Below are positions 14,242 to 22,002 of a stretch of DNA of 24,428 bases, piece after piece. The DNA comes from Methanobacteriota archaeon (GTDB lineage Archaea > JACRDV01), in contig JACRDV010000082.1 of the NCBI GenBank assembly GCA_024860865.1, positions 1 to 24,428 on the forward strand, read 5' to 3'. Under the pieces are notes generated by a model. It did no database searches. It was not told the DNA's origin and saw only the letters and a program-made list of their open reading frames with translations. Made by a program: the position numbers and the translations under genes. How positions within the stretch are numbered: position 1 is the stretch's first letter; each line of letters starts with the position of its first letter.

Positions 14242-15431
14242 TGGAGTTCGATATAGTTGTCGTTGGAGCCGGCCCAGCAGGCTCAAGCGCCGCAAGAGTT
14301 GCTGCTCAAAACGGCGCTAAAGTTTTGCTTCTTGAAAAGCGTCAAGAGATAGGTGCCCCAAAACGATGCGGTGAAGCTGCTCCAACTACCGAAGAATTTG
14401 AGAAACTCGGAGTTAAAATAATTTCTCAGGTGATAAGGAATGAAATTCGAGGTTATTCCTTTTATTCTCCAAAAGGAATAAATGTAAAAGTTGTTTGGGA
14501 TCATCCAGTTGGATATATGCTTGAGCGCAAAATGTTTGATAAATTTTTAGCAATTCAAGCAGCTCAAGCTGGCGCTCAAATAATGGTTAAAGCTAGAGCA
14601 ATTAATTTACTGAAGGGGAATGGTAAAATTGTCGGTGTAAAAATCAACCATTTTGGCGAAGAATTTGATGTTGATACTAAAATTGTGATTGCAGCTGATG
14701 GCGTTGAATCGAAAATTGCTAGATGGGCAGGCTTAAATTCAAAATCTCTTCGAGATGCAACTTCAAATGTCCAATTTGAGATGGCTGGTATTGAGTTAAG
14801 AGATCCAAACTTAATAGAATTCTATTTTGGAAGCAAAGTTGCGCCTGGAGGTTATGCTTGGATTTTTCCGAAGGGAGATTATACTGCTAATGTCGGATTA
14901 GGGATCAGAGGCGGACAAACTACTGCTTTTCAATATTTGAAGAAATTTATTGAGTCGAAAGAAAATCTAAGAAATGGAGCAATAATTGAGGTTAATGTTG
15001 GAGCAACTCCAATTGGAGGACCAATTGAAAAAACAGTTTCTGATAATTTAATTGCAGTAGGAGATACCGCTGGCCACATCAACCCCGTCACTGGCGGCGG
15101 AATATATAATGCTGTGCTATGTGGAATAATTGCTGGAGAAGTAGCAGCTAAAGCAGTCCAAGAAGGAGATACTTCTGAAACAAGGTTGTTTGAATATGAA
15201 GAAAGGTGGAAGAAAGCTATTTTAACAAATTTGGAAAAGGGTTTGCGAATAAAAAGTGTGTTGGAAAAAATGAGTGACGAAGAACTCGATGCTCTTGCTG
15301 AGGTCCTTGAAGGTAAAGATGTTGTGCGATTGTTTAGGGAAGATCCAATGACAGTATTTATAGAGCTTATGAAAAGGTCACCTAAGCTTTCCATCAAACT
15401 TTTACTTGATCTAAGCGGATTTCGAAAATGA
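14241..15431 (+). CDS. Geranylgeranyl reductase family protein (archaeal lipid saturation)
   Basis: FAD enzyme that hydrogenates the isoprenoid chains of archaeal membrane lipids (digeranylgeranylglycerophospholipid reductase type). The 396 residues open with the dinucleotide fold FDIVVVGAGPAGSSAA and LLEKR, followed by PKRCGEA. The GGR-specific substrate-side motif PGGYAWIFPKG is at about residue 212, and the second FAD motif AVGDTAGHINPVTGGGIYNA is in the C-terminal half. Length is usual. It is directly coupled to the ferredoxin gene. Some family members act on other polyprenyl chains, so substrate specificity is inferred. Confidence 0.9.
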   Translation: MEFDIVVVGAGPAGSSAARVAAQNGAKVLLLEKRQEIGAPKRCGEAAPTTEEFEKLGVKIISQVIRNEIRGYSFYSPKGINVKVVWDHPVGYMLERKMFDKFLAIQAAQAGAQIMVKARAINLLKGNGKIVGVKINHFGEEFDVDTKIVIAADGVESKIARWAGLNSKSLRDATSNVQFEMAGIELRDPNLIEFYFGSKVAPGGYAWIFPKGDYTANVGLGIRGGQTTAFQYLKKFIESKENLRNGAIIEVNVGATPIGGPIEKTVSDNLIAVGDTAGHINPVTGGGIYNAVLCGIIAGEVAAKAVQEGDTSETRLFEYEERWKKAILTNLEKGLRIKSVLEKMSDEELDALAEVLEGKDVVRLFREDPMTVFIELMKRSPKLSIKLLLDLSGFRK

Positions 15432-15473
15432 GTTATATCCTTAAATTTTTTCTTTAATAGATACAAGAGATTA

Positions 15474-15490
15474 AAGTTTTCTTTTTTTTC
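15474..15490 (+). terminator. T-run terminator after GGR
   Basis: GTTTTCTTTTTTTTCAT about 45 nt after the stop. It matches archaeal oligo-U termination and ends the ferredoxin-GGR operon. Confidence 0.4.
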
Positions 15491-15587
15491 ATTGTTGTTT
15501 TATAAAGTATAGAAAGTTGAGTAGGCCACCCCATTTATACTGGTTGTTTTATTGTTGTTTTTGTTAATTATCAAAGTGGGAGAGATA

Positions 15588-15602
15588 AAAATTTTTAAAT
15601 AG
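15588..15602 (+). promoter_or_regulatory. Promoter of the MoeB-like/AOR operon
   Basis: AAAATTTTTAAATAG; TATA centre about 27 nt before ATG 15625, which has no Shine-Dalgarno. It fits a leaderless transcript. Confidence 0.5.
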
Positions 15603-15624
15603 GAAACATCAGAAAACAACTGAT

Positions 15625-16701
15625 ATGCCTAGTGAATTTAAGGAACTTCCTGAAGAAGAATATTTAGAGATTTATTCTAGGCAAATAGTTCTCAAGGATA
15701 TAAACTATGAAGGCCAGTTGAAACTTAGAAATGCTAAGGTTTGTATAGTGGGGCTAGGAGGCCTAGGCAGTCCAGCAGCAATTCAGCTGACAGGTATGGG
15801 TGTTGGACATCTACGTCTTGTTGACAGAGACATTGTTGAACGAACTGATTTGCATAGGCAATATCTTTATGGTGTAAATGTCCTTGGATATCCTAAAGTT
15901 GAAGCTGCTGCGAAGAGATTAAATGATTTAAATCCAGGCGTAAAGATAGAACCTTTGCCAATTTATTTAACAGCATACAATGTTGAGAGCATTATAAAAG
16001 GAATGGATGTTGTTGTTGACGGTTTAGATACAATATAACCCCGTTACATTATAAACAGAGCATGTGTCAAACATAGAATACCTTATGTTTTTGGAGCAGC
16101 TCTTGAGGCTTTTGGGAATGTGTCTACAATAATTCCCTATAAAACACCTTGCCTTGAGTGCCATTACCGCGATCTTAAGAATAGAATGTTTCCAACTTGT
16201 GCTGTAGCTGGAGTTCACCCTCCTATAGTTAACATAATCTCGAGTTTAGAGGTATCTGAAGCAGTTAGGATAATCACAGGTAAAAATCCAAACTTAATGA
16301 ATAAAATGCTTTTTTGTGACCTTAGGAATCTTGGATTTGATATAGTACAAATTCACCGCAGAGAAGACTGCCCCGTTTGTGGGCTCAAACCCATCGAGAA
16401 AACCATTAAGCACGAAGTTATTGAAGAAATTTGTGGAAGGGGTGGGAAAAGAACATTTGTAGTTGCACCAAGAGAAAACTTAGAATTAAACATGAATACT
16501 CTATATGAAGTTTTAAAAACAAAAGGGTACATTAGAGTGAGAGCTAATCTTGGCATAAATATGGCCTATAATCAAAAAGCGATTAGCATTCTTAAAAGTG
16601 GCGTTATGATAGCAAAAGGCTTCGATGAAAGAGAAGAAGTTCTTAAAATTTACAAAAATATAATAGAAAACTTGGGTATCCCTTGGACGCGTGTAGAATA
16701 A
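15625..16701 (+). pseudogene. MoeB/ThiF (E1-like) adenylyltransferase interrupted by an in-frame TAA
   Basis: E1-like enzymes adenylate the C-terminal glycine of MoaD or ThiS so it can take up sulfur. The first 137 residues hold the ATP site GLGGLGSPAAIQLTGMG, VDRDIVERTDLHRQYL and VVDGLDTI. A TAA (16036-16038) follows at once, and the same frame then continues without loss through PRYIINRACVKHRIPYVFGA, the zinc pair CLEC/CPVC and the FPTCAVAGVHPP segment to 16701. It is a single nonsense codon with no frameshift; AAA to TAA would explain it. The last about 90 residues (from EEICGRGG) are an extra C-terminal domain I do not recognise. The downstream half could only start at GTG 16120, without the ATP site. 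It is either a recent pseudogene, a sequence error or an unusual readthrough. It precedes the iron-sulfur protein, MoaD and AOR. Confidence 0.82.
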
Positions 16702-16733
16702 TTTAGAAAATATTTTGAATCAAAAATAGAGAG

Positions 16734-16988
16734 GTGTTATTTATTCAAACTTTATCTGCTTCTTTAGAAAAGTGCACTGGATGCTTAGTTTGTGCTTTAG
16801 TATGTTCTATGATTTATGAAGGAGCATTTAATCCTAGAAGTGCTCGAATAACAATTGTAAAGACAATAGCTGGGGTTCCAAAGGATATTAAAATTAGCGC
16901 TGTCAAATGCCCAATATGCATAAAAGAAGGAAAAAATCGTTGCGTTGAACTTTGTCCATTTGATGCTTTAAAAGCAGTAGGGATATAA
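16734..16988 (+). CDS. AOR-associated iron-sulfur (ferredoxin-like) protein
   Basis: An 84-residue iron-sulfur protein of the type found next to AOR and molybdopterin oxidoreductases as an electron-transfer subunit. Cysteine groups are KCTGCLVCALVCS near the start and KCPICIKEG with CVELCP near the end, enough for two [4Fe-4S] clusters, with the PFDAL text usual after the last group. It is short compared with many AOR partner proteins. The start is GTG 16734, but the only purine-rich stretch (GAGAGG) overlaps the start codon, so the start is uncertain. It is 33 nt after the MoeB-like frame and 2 nt before MoaD. Confidence 0.85.
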   Translation: MLFIQTLSASLEKCTGCLVCALVCSMIYEGAFNPRSARITIVKTIAGVPKDIKISAVKCPICIKEGKNRCVELCPFDALKAVGI

Positions 16989-16990
16989 AT

Positions 16991-17278
16991 TTGAAGGTAA
17001 AGGTAGAGCTATTTGCCAATCTAAGAGAGATAGTTGGCAAAAAAGAAGTGGAAGAAGAAATTCATGAAGGGTCTACTGTATTTGGATTGGTCAAGCATAT
17101 GGCCAAAAAATATGGAAAAGAATTTGAAAGCTTCATTTTCGATGAGAATGGAGAGATTCAGGCATTTATTACTATTTTAGCCGGAGAAAAAGAGCTAACT
17201 AAGGTAACAAGTGGCTTTAATGTGGAGTTAAAAGAAGGAGAAAGGGTTGCTATTCTTTTACCATTTTTTGGAGGGTAA
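16991..17278 (+). CDS. moaD: MoaD-family ubiquitin-like sulfur carrier
   Basis: Beta-grasp protein that carries a C-terminal thiocarboxylate to build the dithiolene of molybdopterin or tungstopterin. It has 95 residues, begins KVKVELFANLREIVGKKEV, and ends in LLPFFGG, the required terminal Gly-Gly. It starts at TTG 16991. It sits between the AOR partner protein and AOR itself, so it may be the carrier dedicated to AOR cofactor synthesis. Its expected activating enzyme is the interrupted MoeB-like gene upstream. MoaE is not in the window. Confidence 0.92.
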   Translation: MKVKVELFANLREIVGKKEVEEEIHEGSTVFGLVKHMAKKYGKEFESFIFDENGEIQAFITILAGEKELTKVTSGFNVELKEGERVAILLPFFGG

Positions 17279-17281
17279 GAG

Positions 17282-19168
17282 TTGAAGTTATATGGATATA
17301 TGGAAAAAATTTTGCACGTAAATTTAAGTGAAGAAAAAATTTGGACCGAGCCACTGAAGGAAGAATTTGCAAGAATGTATCTCGGTGGCAATGGATTTGC
17401 TGCTCGAATATTATATGATGAAGTAAAACAGGGCACTGATCCATTTGATTCAGAGAATAGAATAATCTTCTTCACAGGCCCAGCAAACGGGACAATTGCT
17501 CCAATGGCAGCAAAATTTGGAATCGCATTCAAATCACCTGGGACTAACACTTGGATGGATACTTATTGCAGTGGTAGCTTTGGTTATGAGTTAAAATACG
17601 CAGGATATGATTGTTTAGTAATTAGCGGTAAAAGCAAGAAGCCAGTATATCTTTTCATGGATGATGATAACGTTGAGATAAGAGATGCTTGCAAATTTTG
17701 GGGGAGAGACACATTCAAAACTCAATCAATGATTAAGAATGAGCTTAAAGATGATACAATTGGAGTTGCTTGCATAGGGGTAGGTGGAGAAAATTTGGTT
17801 CGATACGCTTGTGTAATCTCAGATCAAAGAGCGGCTGGAGCCGGTGGAGCTGGTGCAGTAATGGGTTCAAAGAATTTAAAGGCTGTGGCTGCAAGAGGTA
17901 CAAAAAAAGTGGCTATACCTGATTTTAACAAATTAGTAGAGCTAGTACAAAAAGTTGTGAAAACTTTCAAAGCTAATCCAGGATACAAGGTTCATGGGAG
18001 ATATGGAAGCGGAGCTGGAGTTTTAAGATTGCAGAAAATCGGTGCTCTTCCAGCAAATAATTGGCAAGAAGAAGTTTTCGATTACGCTGAGGAAATCAGT
18101 GCAGAGAAACAACATGAAAAGTATGTAAAGAAAAATGTCTGTTGTATTTCTTGTTTTGTTCCATGTAGTAAATATACAGTAGTTGATGATCCAAGTAGCC
18201 CATACTATGGCGCAGCTACAGTCGGTCCAGAGTACGAAGGTCAATATGGACTTGGAACCGTTGTTGGCAATCGAAGTTTAGAGGCATTGATTAAAGCTGA
18301 CCAACTCAGCGATTATTATGGACTTGGCCAAATTTCTGCTGGAGTATGCATAGCTTTTGCTATGGAATGTTATGAAAAAGGATTGATTACAAAAAAAGAA
18401 ACAGATGGACTAGACTTGAGGTTTGGAAATAATGGAGCTTTAATGGAAATGTTGCGAAAGATTGCTTATAGAGAGGGTCTTGGAGATATACTTGCAGAAG
18501 GAGTTAAAGCGGCTGCAGAGAAGCTTAGTAAAATTGTAGGTAAAGATTTATCATATTATGCACTTGAGGCTAAAGGTATGGAAGTAGCTGGGCATTCTCC
18601 AAGAAGCGTTAAAAGCCAAGCCGTTGGTTGGGCAATAACTTCTAAGGGATCTACTCATATGGATGTAAGACCCTATGCTGAAGAATCTGGTGAAATCGAC
18701 CGCAAGACAGTTGTAGGAAAGGGAAAATTAGCAAAAGATTGCCAAGACCGCACAGCTATTGAGGATTCGTTGATTATATGTCGCTTTGAGGAGAGAGTTG
18801 GCGGTTTGTTTTTAACTCAGACTCATGTTGACATAGTTAATTTAGTAACAGACATGAGTATTGATCTAAAGGAATTAATTAGAATCGCAGAGCGCATTAA
18901 CCTTTTGGAGAGAGCTTTTAACTTACGAGAAGGTTTTCGAAGAAAGGACGATACTATACCTAAAAGATTCATGGAAGAGCCTATACCTAAGGGATTATCA
19001 AAAGGCATGGTAACTCCAAGGCAAGAACTCGATATAATGCTTGACGAGTACTATGAAGCTAGAGGATGTGACAAACGAAACGGAATTATTCTTCCAGAAA
19101 AATTGCGCGAGCTTGGGGTGAATGATGTAGCCCGAGATATGGAGAAGTTATCGAAAGAAGAATATTAG
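17282..19168 (+). CDS. aor: Aldehyde ferredoxin oxidoreductase (tungsten AOR family)
   Basis: Tungstopterin enzyme that oxidises aldehydes to acids with ferredoxin as acceptor. The 628 residues have the N-terminal AOR domain (to about 205, with YLGGNGFAARIL and GAGGAGAVMGSKNLKA) and the helical C-terminal domains. The [4Fe-4S] ligands are Cys288-x2-Cys291-x3-Cys295 (VCCISCFVPC) and Cys500 (DSLIICRFEE). A catalytic Glu is probably in GPEYEG and a His in AGHSPRS. The HSPRS sequence replaces the HDPR common in the family, so substrate range may differ. It starts at TTG 17282, 3 nt after the MoaD stop. The aldehyde substrate cannot be read from sequence. Confidence 0.94.
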   Translation: MKLYGYMEKILHVNLSEEKIWTEPLKEEFARMYLGGNGFAARILYDEVKQGTDPFDSENRIIFFTGPANGTIAPMAAKFGIAFKSPGTNTWMDTYCSGSFGYELKYAGYDCLVISGKSKKPVYLFMDDDNVEIRDACKFWGRDTFKTQSMIKNELKDDTIGVACIGVGGENLVRYACVISDQRAAGAGGAGAVMGSKNLKAVAARGTKKVAIPDFNKLVELVQKVVKTFKANPGYKVHGRYGSGAGVLRLQKIGALPANNWQEEVFDYAEEISAEKQHEKYVKKNVCCISCFVPCSKYTVVDDPSSPYYGAATVGPEYEGQYGLGTVVGNRSLEALIKADQLSDYYGLGQISAGVCIAFAMECYEKGLITKKETDGLDLRFGNNGALMEMLRKIAYREGLGDILAEGVKAAAEKLSKIVGKDLSYYALEAKGMEVAGHSPRSVKSQAVGWAITSKGSTHMDVRPYAEESGEIDRKTVVGKGKLAKDCQDRTAIEDSLIICRFEERVGGLFLTQTHVDIVNLVTDMSIDLKELIRIAERINLLERAFNLREGFRRKDDTIPKRFMEEPIPKGLSKGMVTPRQELDIMLDEYYEARGCDKRNGIILPEKLRELGVNDVARDMEKLSKEEY

Positions 19169-19228
19169 CGACTGAGAGGGCAAATTCTTTATTATTCTTG
19201 TTATTCTATTATTAACAAAGGGATTAAT

Positions 19229-19519
19229 TTGGCTACAGAAAGTGATATTTTGAGTCAATTTGATGCAGATGAAGCTGCATATTGGAGCATGAGGGAGGAG
19301 CTATTAAAAGAGTTTAAGGGCAAGTGGGTAGCTGTGCACAATAGAAAAGTTGTCGCTTCAGGAAATAACCAAAGTGAAGTAATTAAAAGCGCGTATGAGG
19401 TTTTAGGCAAATCACCGTTTTATCTCAATTGTGTGGGCGAGGAGGACAAAGTTGGTAAGCGGGTATATAGATGTTTAGCGGCTTTGATAATTCAGTTGCT
19501 CCACCGTTCCCATGGCTAA
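19229..19519 (+). CDS. DUF5678 domain protein
   Basis: A 96-residue protein whose middle, LLKEFKGKWVAVHNRKVVAS (about residues 25-44), followed by a helix and YLNCVGEEDK, matches the DUF5678 pattern. The family function is unknown. It starts at TTG 19229, with AAAGGGA upstream. After GEEDKVGKRVYR the last about 15 residues (hydrophobic LAALIIQLL) are read from DNA that also encodes the start of the next gene in another frame; the two genes overlap by 49 nt. The tail may therefore be non-conserved read-on. Confidence 0.8.
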   Translation: MATESDILSQFDADEAAYWSMREELLKEFKGKWVAVHNRKVVASGNNQSEVIKSAYEVLGKSPFYLNCVGEEDKVGKRVYRCLAALIIQLLHRSHG

Positions 19520-19854
19520 TGACGACACTTACAAATCCTTCAAAAACAAGCGAGCAAAAAGTTAAGGGATATATTGATACTGGTAGCGATGGAAGCGCGA
19601 TACCCATTAAATTAGGTCAGGATCTTGGTCTTTTCAAATACCCAATTGCTCGTGCCGAAATAAGCGGGCTTGGTGGAAAGCTAGAACAAAGAATCCTATA
19701 CGGTCTTGTCATAGAAATTGCTGGACAAGACGTAGCTATAGCTGTAGATATCCGTGATGATTTAGATTTTGTGCTTTTAGGGCGAGACATCCTGCAATAT
19801 TTTTCGCTTATGATTGATTGGAAACAGAGAATTGTAAGAATTAAGGATCCTTGA
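19471..19854 (+). CDS. Retropepsin-like aspartic protease
   Basis: A 127-residue single-domain, clan AA type aspartic protease, which would act as a homodimer. The catalytic motif is GYIDTGSDGSAIP (about residues 33-45), followed by the GLGGK flap-side region and VLLGRDILQYFSLMIDW, the hydrophobic-Gly-Arg-Asp motif of the family. There is no signal peptide, so it is probably cytoplasmic. ATG 19471 lies inside the DUF5678 gene, with a TAG in its own frame just before it, so this is the earliest ATG. Its substrate is unknown; overlap with the DUF5678 gene suggests the two proteins are used together. Confidence 0.85.
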   Translation: MFSGFDNSVAPPFPWLMTTLTNPSKTSEQKVKGYIDTGSDGSAIPIKLGQDLGLFKYPIARAEISGLGGKLEQRILYGLVIEIAGQDVAIAVDIRDDLDFVLLGRDILQYFSLMIDWKQRIVRIKDP

Positions 19855-19877
19855 TTCAAATTTCGTTCTTCTTGGTG

Positions 19878-19902
19878 ATTTAAAATAAGTCTTATTTTAA
19901 AT
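19878..19902. promoter_or_regulatory. 25-nt perfect palindrome, probable operator/TATA of the TauE gene
   Basis: Arms of 12 nt, ATTTAAAATAAG and CTTATTTTAAAT, are separated by one T and match perfectly. It lies 36 nt before ATG 19939. The left arm itself contains a TATA-like TTTAAAAT, which would start a message near 19910. This is a likely site for a dimeric repressor or activator. As RNA it could form a stem, but no T-run follows, so a terminator is less likely. Confidence 0.6.
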
Positions 19903-19938
19903 TTTATTTTAGATAGATAAGGAATGGGAGAAAATTAA

Positions 19939-20922
19939 ATGTTATTTCCCGTTGCAGGCGTTGACATAAATCCATTAATACCGTTTTTTGTGGGTTTGAT
20001 AATGGCATTTATTTTATCACCAGTTGGTCTTTCAGGAGGTTTCTTGACTTTACCCTTCATGATCACAGCTCTTGGATTTGCCAAGCCAAGCGTAAGTCCA
20101 ACTAATCTTGCTTTTAATCTAATTGGACCAATTGGAGCTATAGTTAGTTTTGCAAGAGAGGGAAGAATGAGTTGGGCATTGGGTTTATGTGCGTGTATTG
20201 GCACGGTGGTTGGAGCGCTTATTGGACCTATAATAAGAGTTCAATATCTATTTCAGCCAGCGCCTTACAAAGCAGTCGTCGGCGCTTTCATGTTGATTGC
20301 GGCTATAAGATTATTTTATGAAACTACTTCATGGTATTACAGGGGCAAAACTGAGTTGAAAGCACTAAAAGAGAAATTTAATGCTCGAGCGAAAGAAATT
20401 AAAGAGAAGCAAAAATCAGCTATAGCTGCAGGACTTGCACCAGAGGCAACCATCAAAACGATTTTTATATCACTTTCTAAAGTCAGATTCAAATTTTGGG
20501 GAGAGGAATTTGAGTTTGCTCCACCTCCTTTGATTCTCATAAGCTTTATAATTGGTTTGGTTTCATCTCTGATTGGTGTAGGTGGAGCATTTCTTTTAGT
20601 ACCAACTTTCGTTTCAGTAAGTGGCCTTCCAATTTATGCCATAACAGGAGCGACTTTATTGTTTACATATCTCACATCTGTTGTAGGAATTTTTGGATAT
20701 TACTTTGTGACACCTATCTTCACCAGTGAACTTCCAGTGGGCCCAGATTGGTCTCTTGGATTGCTACTTGGAGCTGGAGGATTTTTTGGGGGATACCTTG
20801 GAGCAAAAGTACAAAAGTATGTACCGGAGGGACTCCTAAAGTACCTGCTGGGTGGAGTAGTGGGGATCTGGGGTATGCTATACATACTAAATTATTTCAT
20901 AGAATTACCGATTAAGATATAA
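19939..20922 (+). CDS. TauE/SafE family membrane transporter
   Basis: A 327-residue polytopic membrane protein of the TauE/SafE (anion/sulfite/sulfonate exporter) family. It has the family's two repeats: SPVGLSGGFLTLPFMI with PSVSPTNLAFNLIGPIGAI, and later SLIGVGGAFLLVPTFV with AITGATLLFTYLTSVVGI. About eight hydrophobic helices are apparent, with a charged cytoplasmic-type loop of about 60 residues between the halves (TELKALKEKFNARAKEIKEK). GGGAG lies 8 nt before ATG 19939. Placed among pterin-cofactor genes it might carry a sulfur anion or oxyanion, but the substrate is not known. Confidence 0.88.
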   Translation: MLFPVAGVDINPLIPFFVGLIMAFILSPVGLSGGFLTLPFMITALGFAKPSVSPTNLAFNLIGPIGAIVSFAREGRMSWALGLCACIGTVVGALIGPIIRVQYLFQPAPYKAVVGAFMLIAAIRLFYETTSWYYRGKTELKALKEKFNARAKEIKEKQKSAIAAGLAPEATIKTIFISLSKVRFKFWGEEFEFAPPPLILISFIIGLVSSLIGVGGAFLLVPTFVSVSGLPIYAITGATLLFTYLTSVVGIFGYYFVTPIFTSELPVGPDWSLGLLLGAGGFFGGYLGAKVQKYVPEGLLKYLLGGVVGIWGMLYILNYFIELPIKI

Positions 20923-20949
20923 ATTGATGAAGTTCTAAGTTCATAAGAA

Positions 20950-20961
20950 ATTATTATAAAT
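20950..20961 (+). promoter_or_regulatory. TATA box of mobB
   Basis: ATTATTATAAAT, about 23-26 nt before ATG 20978. It supports a leaderless message and favours ATG 20978 over GTG 20969. Confidence 0.5.
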
Positions 20962-20977
20962 TCTTAAAGTGATAATT

Positions 20978-21652
20978 ATGAAAGCTTTTTCAGTAGTTGG
21001 AATCGAAAGAAGCGTTGGTAAAACATCTCTTGTTGAGGCTTTAGTTAAAAAATTTATATCTCGCGGTTATAAAGTAGGAACAATTAAACACGTTACACAC
21101 GATCCGTTTACAATTGATACCTCTGGGAAAGATACCTTTCGCCATTCTCAAGCTGGAGCAAAAGTAGTTGTAAGTGTGGCATCTTCTGAAACCGCAGTGA
21201 TTTATAAAACAGATCAAGAAATGGATGCCAGTCAAGTGTTAGACTTCTTTCAAGATGTTGATTTGGTAGTTGTTGAGGGCTGGAGTTCGGTCAAATTGCC
21301 AAGAGTAATAATTGCTCGAACTGCTGATGAAGCAAAGAAAAAATTTTTGGATGGCGCAATATTGGCAATAACTGGACCAATTGCAGAAAATGCAAGCGAG
21401 AAATCTAAGTTAAAGGATATCCCTATCTTCGATAATAGATCTGAAATATTGAAGCTTGCTGATTTAATTGAAGATAAATTAGTTTTAAAAGAAAAAATCC
21501 CTAAAACCGTTGAACTTAAAATAGATGGAAAACATATTCCTCTTGTTCCATTTGTTCAAGATTTCATTAAAAGCACTATAACAGGGATGGTTTCTTCTTT
21601 AAAAAAAGTAGAACCAAATGCGAAAGAGATAAGGTTGATTATTAGAAAATAA
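20978..21652 (+). CDS. mobB: MobB, molybdopterin-guanine dinucleotide biosynthesis adapter
   Basis: P-loop GTPase that assists attachment of GMP to the pterin cofactor or delivers the cofactor. From ATG 20978 it is 224 residues. Walker A is GIERSVGKTSL, followed by KVGTIKHVTHDPFTIDTSGK with FRHSQAGAK, a typical MobB block, and DLVVVEGWSSVKLPRV. The C-terminal about 60 residues (from IPKTVELKIDGKHIPLVPFV) extend past the P-loop domain, as in archaeal forms. GTG 20969 is in frame but sits too close to the TATA box. MobA is not in the window. Confidence 0.92.
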   Translation: MKAFSVVGIERSVGKTSLVEALVKKFISRGYKVGTIKHVTHDPFTIDTSGKDTFRHSQAGAKVVVSVASSETAVIYKTDQEMDASQVLDFFQDVDLVVVEGWSSVKLPRVIIARTADEAKKKFLDGAILAITGPIAENASEKSKLKDIPIFDNRSEILKLADLIEDKLVLKEKIPKTVELKIDGKHIPLVPFVQDFIKSTITGMVSSLKKVEPNAKEIRLIIRK

Positions 21653-22002
21653 GTTTTAGTCTCAATTTTTATGTCTACTTTTAAATATTGGGTTTTTAAA
21701 CTAGAATGATGAAGTTAGTTTGTATTTATCTTTCTTAGAAATATAACTATCATAGAAATTGTATTTTTCTACAAATTGAAAAAATTAGTTTATAGTAACT
21801 TTAAATATCTTTAAAAATTAATACGAAAAGAGAAGAATTAGGGCAATCAGTTTGCTAGTTATAGGAGAAGAACAATACTAGTTGCTACGCCACTTTCGTT
21901 ATCATCCCAAGGCAATTATTTTTATCCTTTAATCAACATTGTAGTAAATAATTTAAATTAATATTCTCCATAATTATATCATTCTCTGTTCAAGTGGACT
22001 AA
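21653..22002. other. Intergenic region between mobB and moaA
   Basis: 350 nt, very A+T-rich except for a slightly less A+T-rich patch around 21835-21920 containing ATAGGAGAAG and two ACTAGTT-like copies. No open frame of useful size is present, and no recognisable riboswitch; it does not resemble the bacterial Moco motif. The right end carries the moaA promoter. Confidence 0.5.
21970..21981 (+). promoter_or_regulatory. TATA box of moaA-moeA
   Basis: ATAATTATATCA, centred about 28 nt before ATG 22003. That ATG has no Shine-Dalgarno, so the message is probably leaderless. Confidence 0.5.

Noticed and set aside
16036-16038. Pyrrolysine or selenocysteine recoding in the MoeB-like gene
   Set aside because: The codon is TAA, whereas pyrrolysine uses TAG and selenocysteine TGA. 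No recoding structure is apparent.
21835-21920. Molybdenum-cofactor riboswitch before moaA
   Set aside because: The moaA message seems to start at the ATG, downstream of this region, and the sequence lacks the helices of the bacterial Moco motif.
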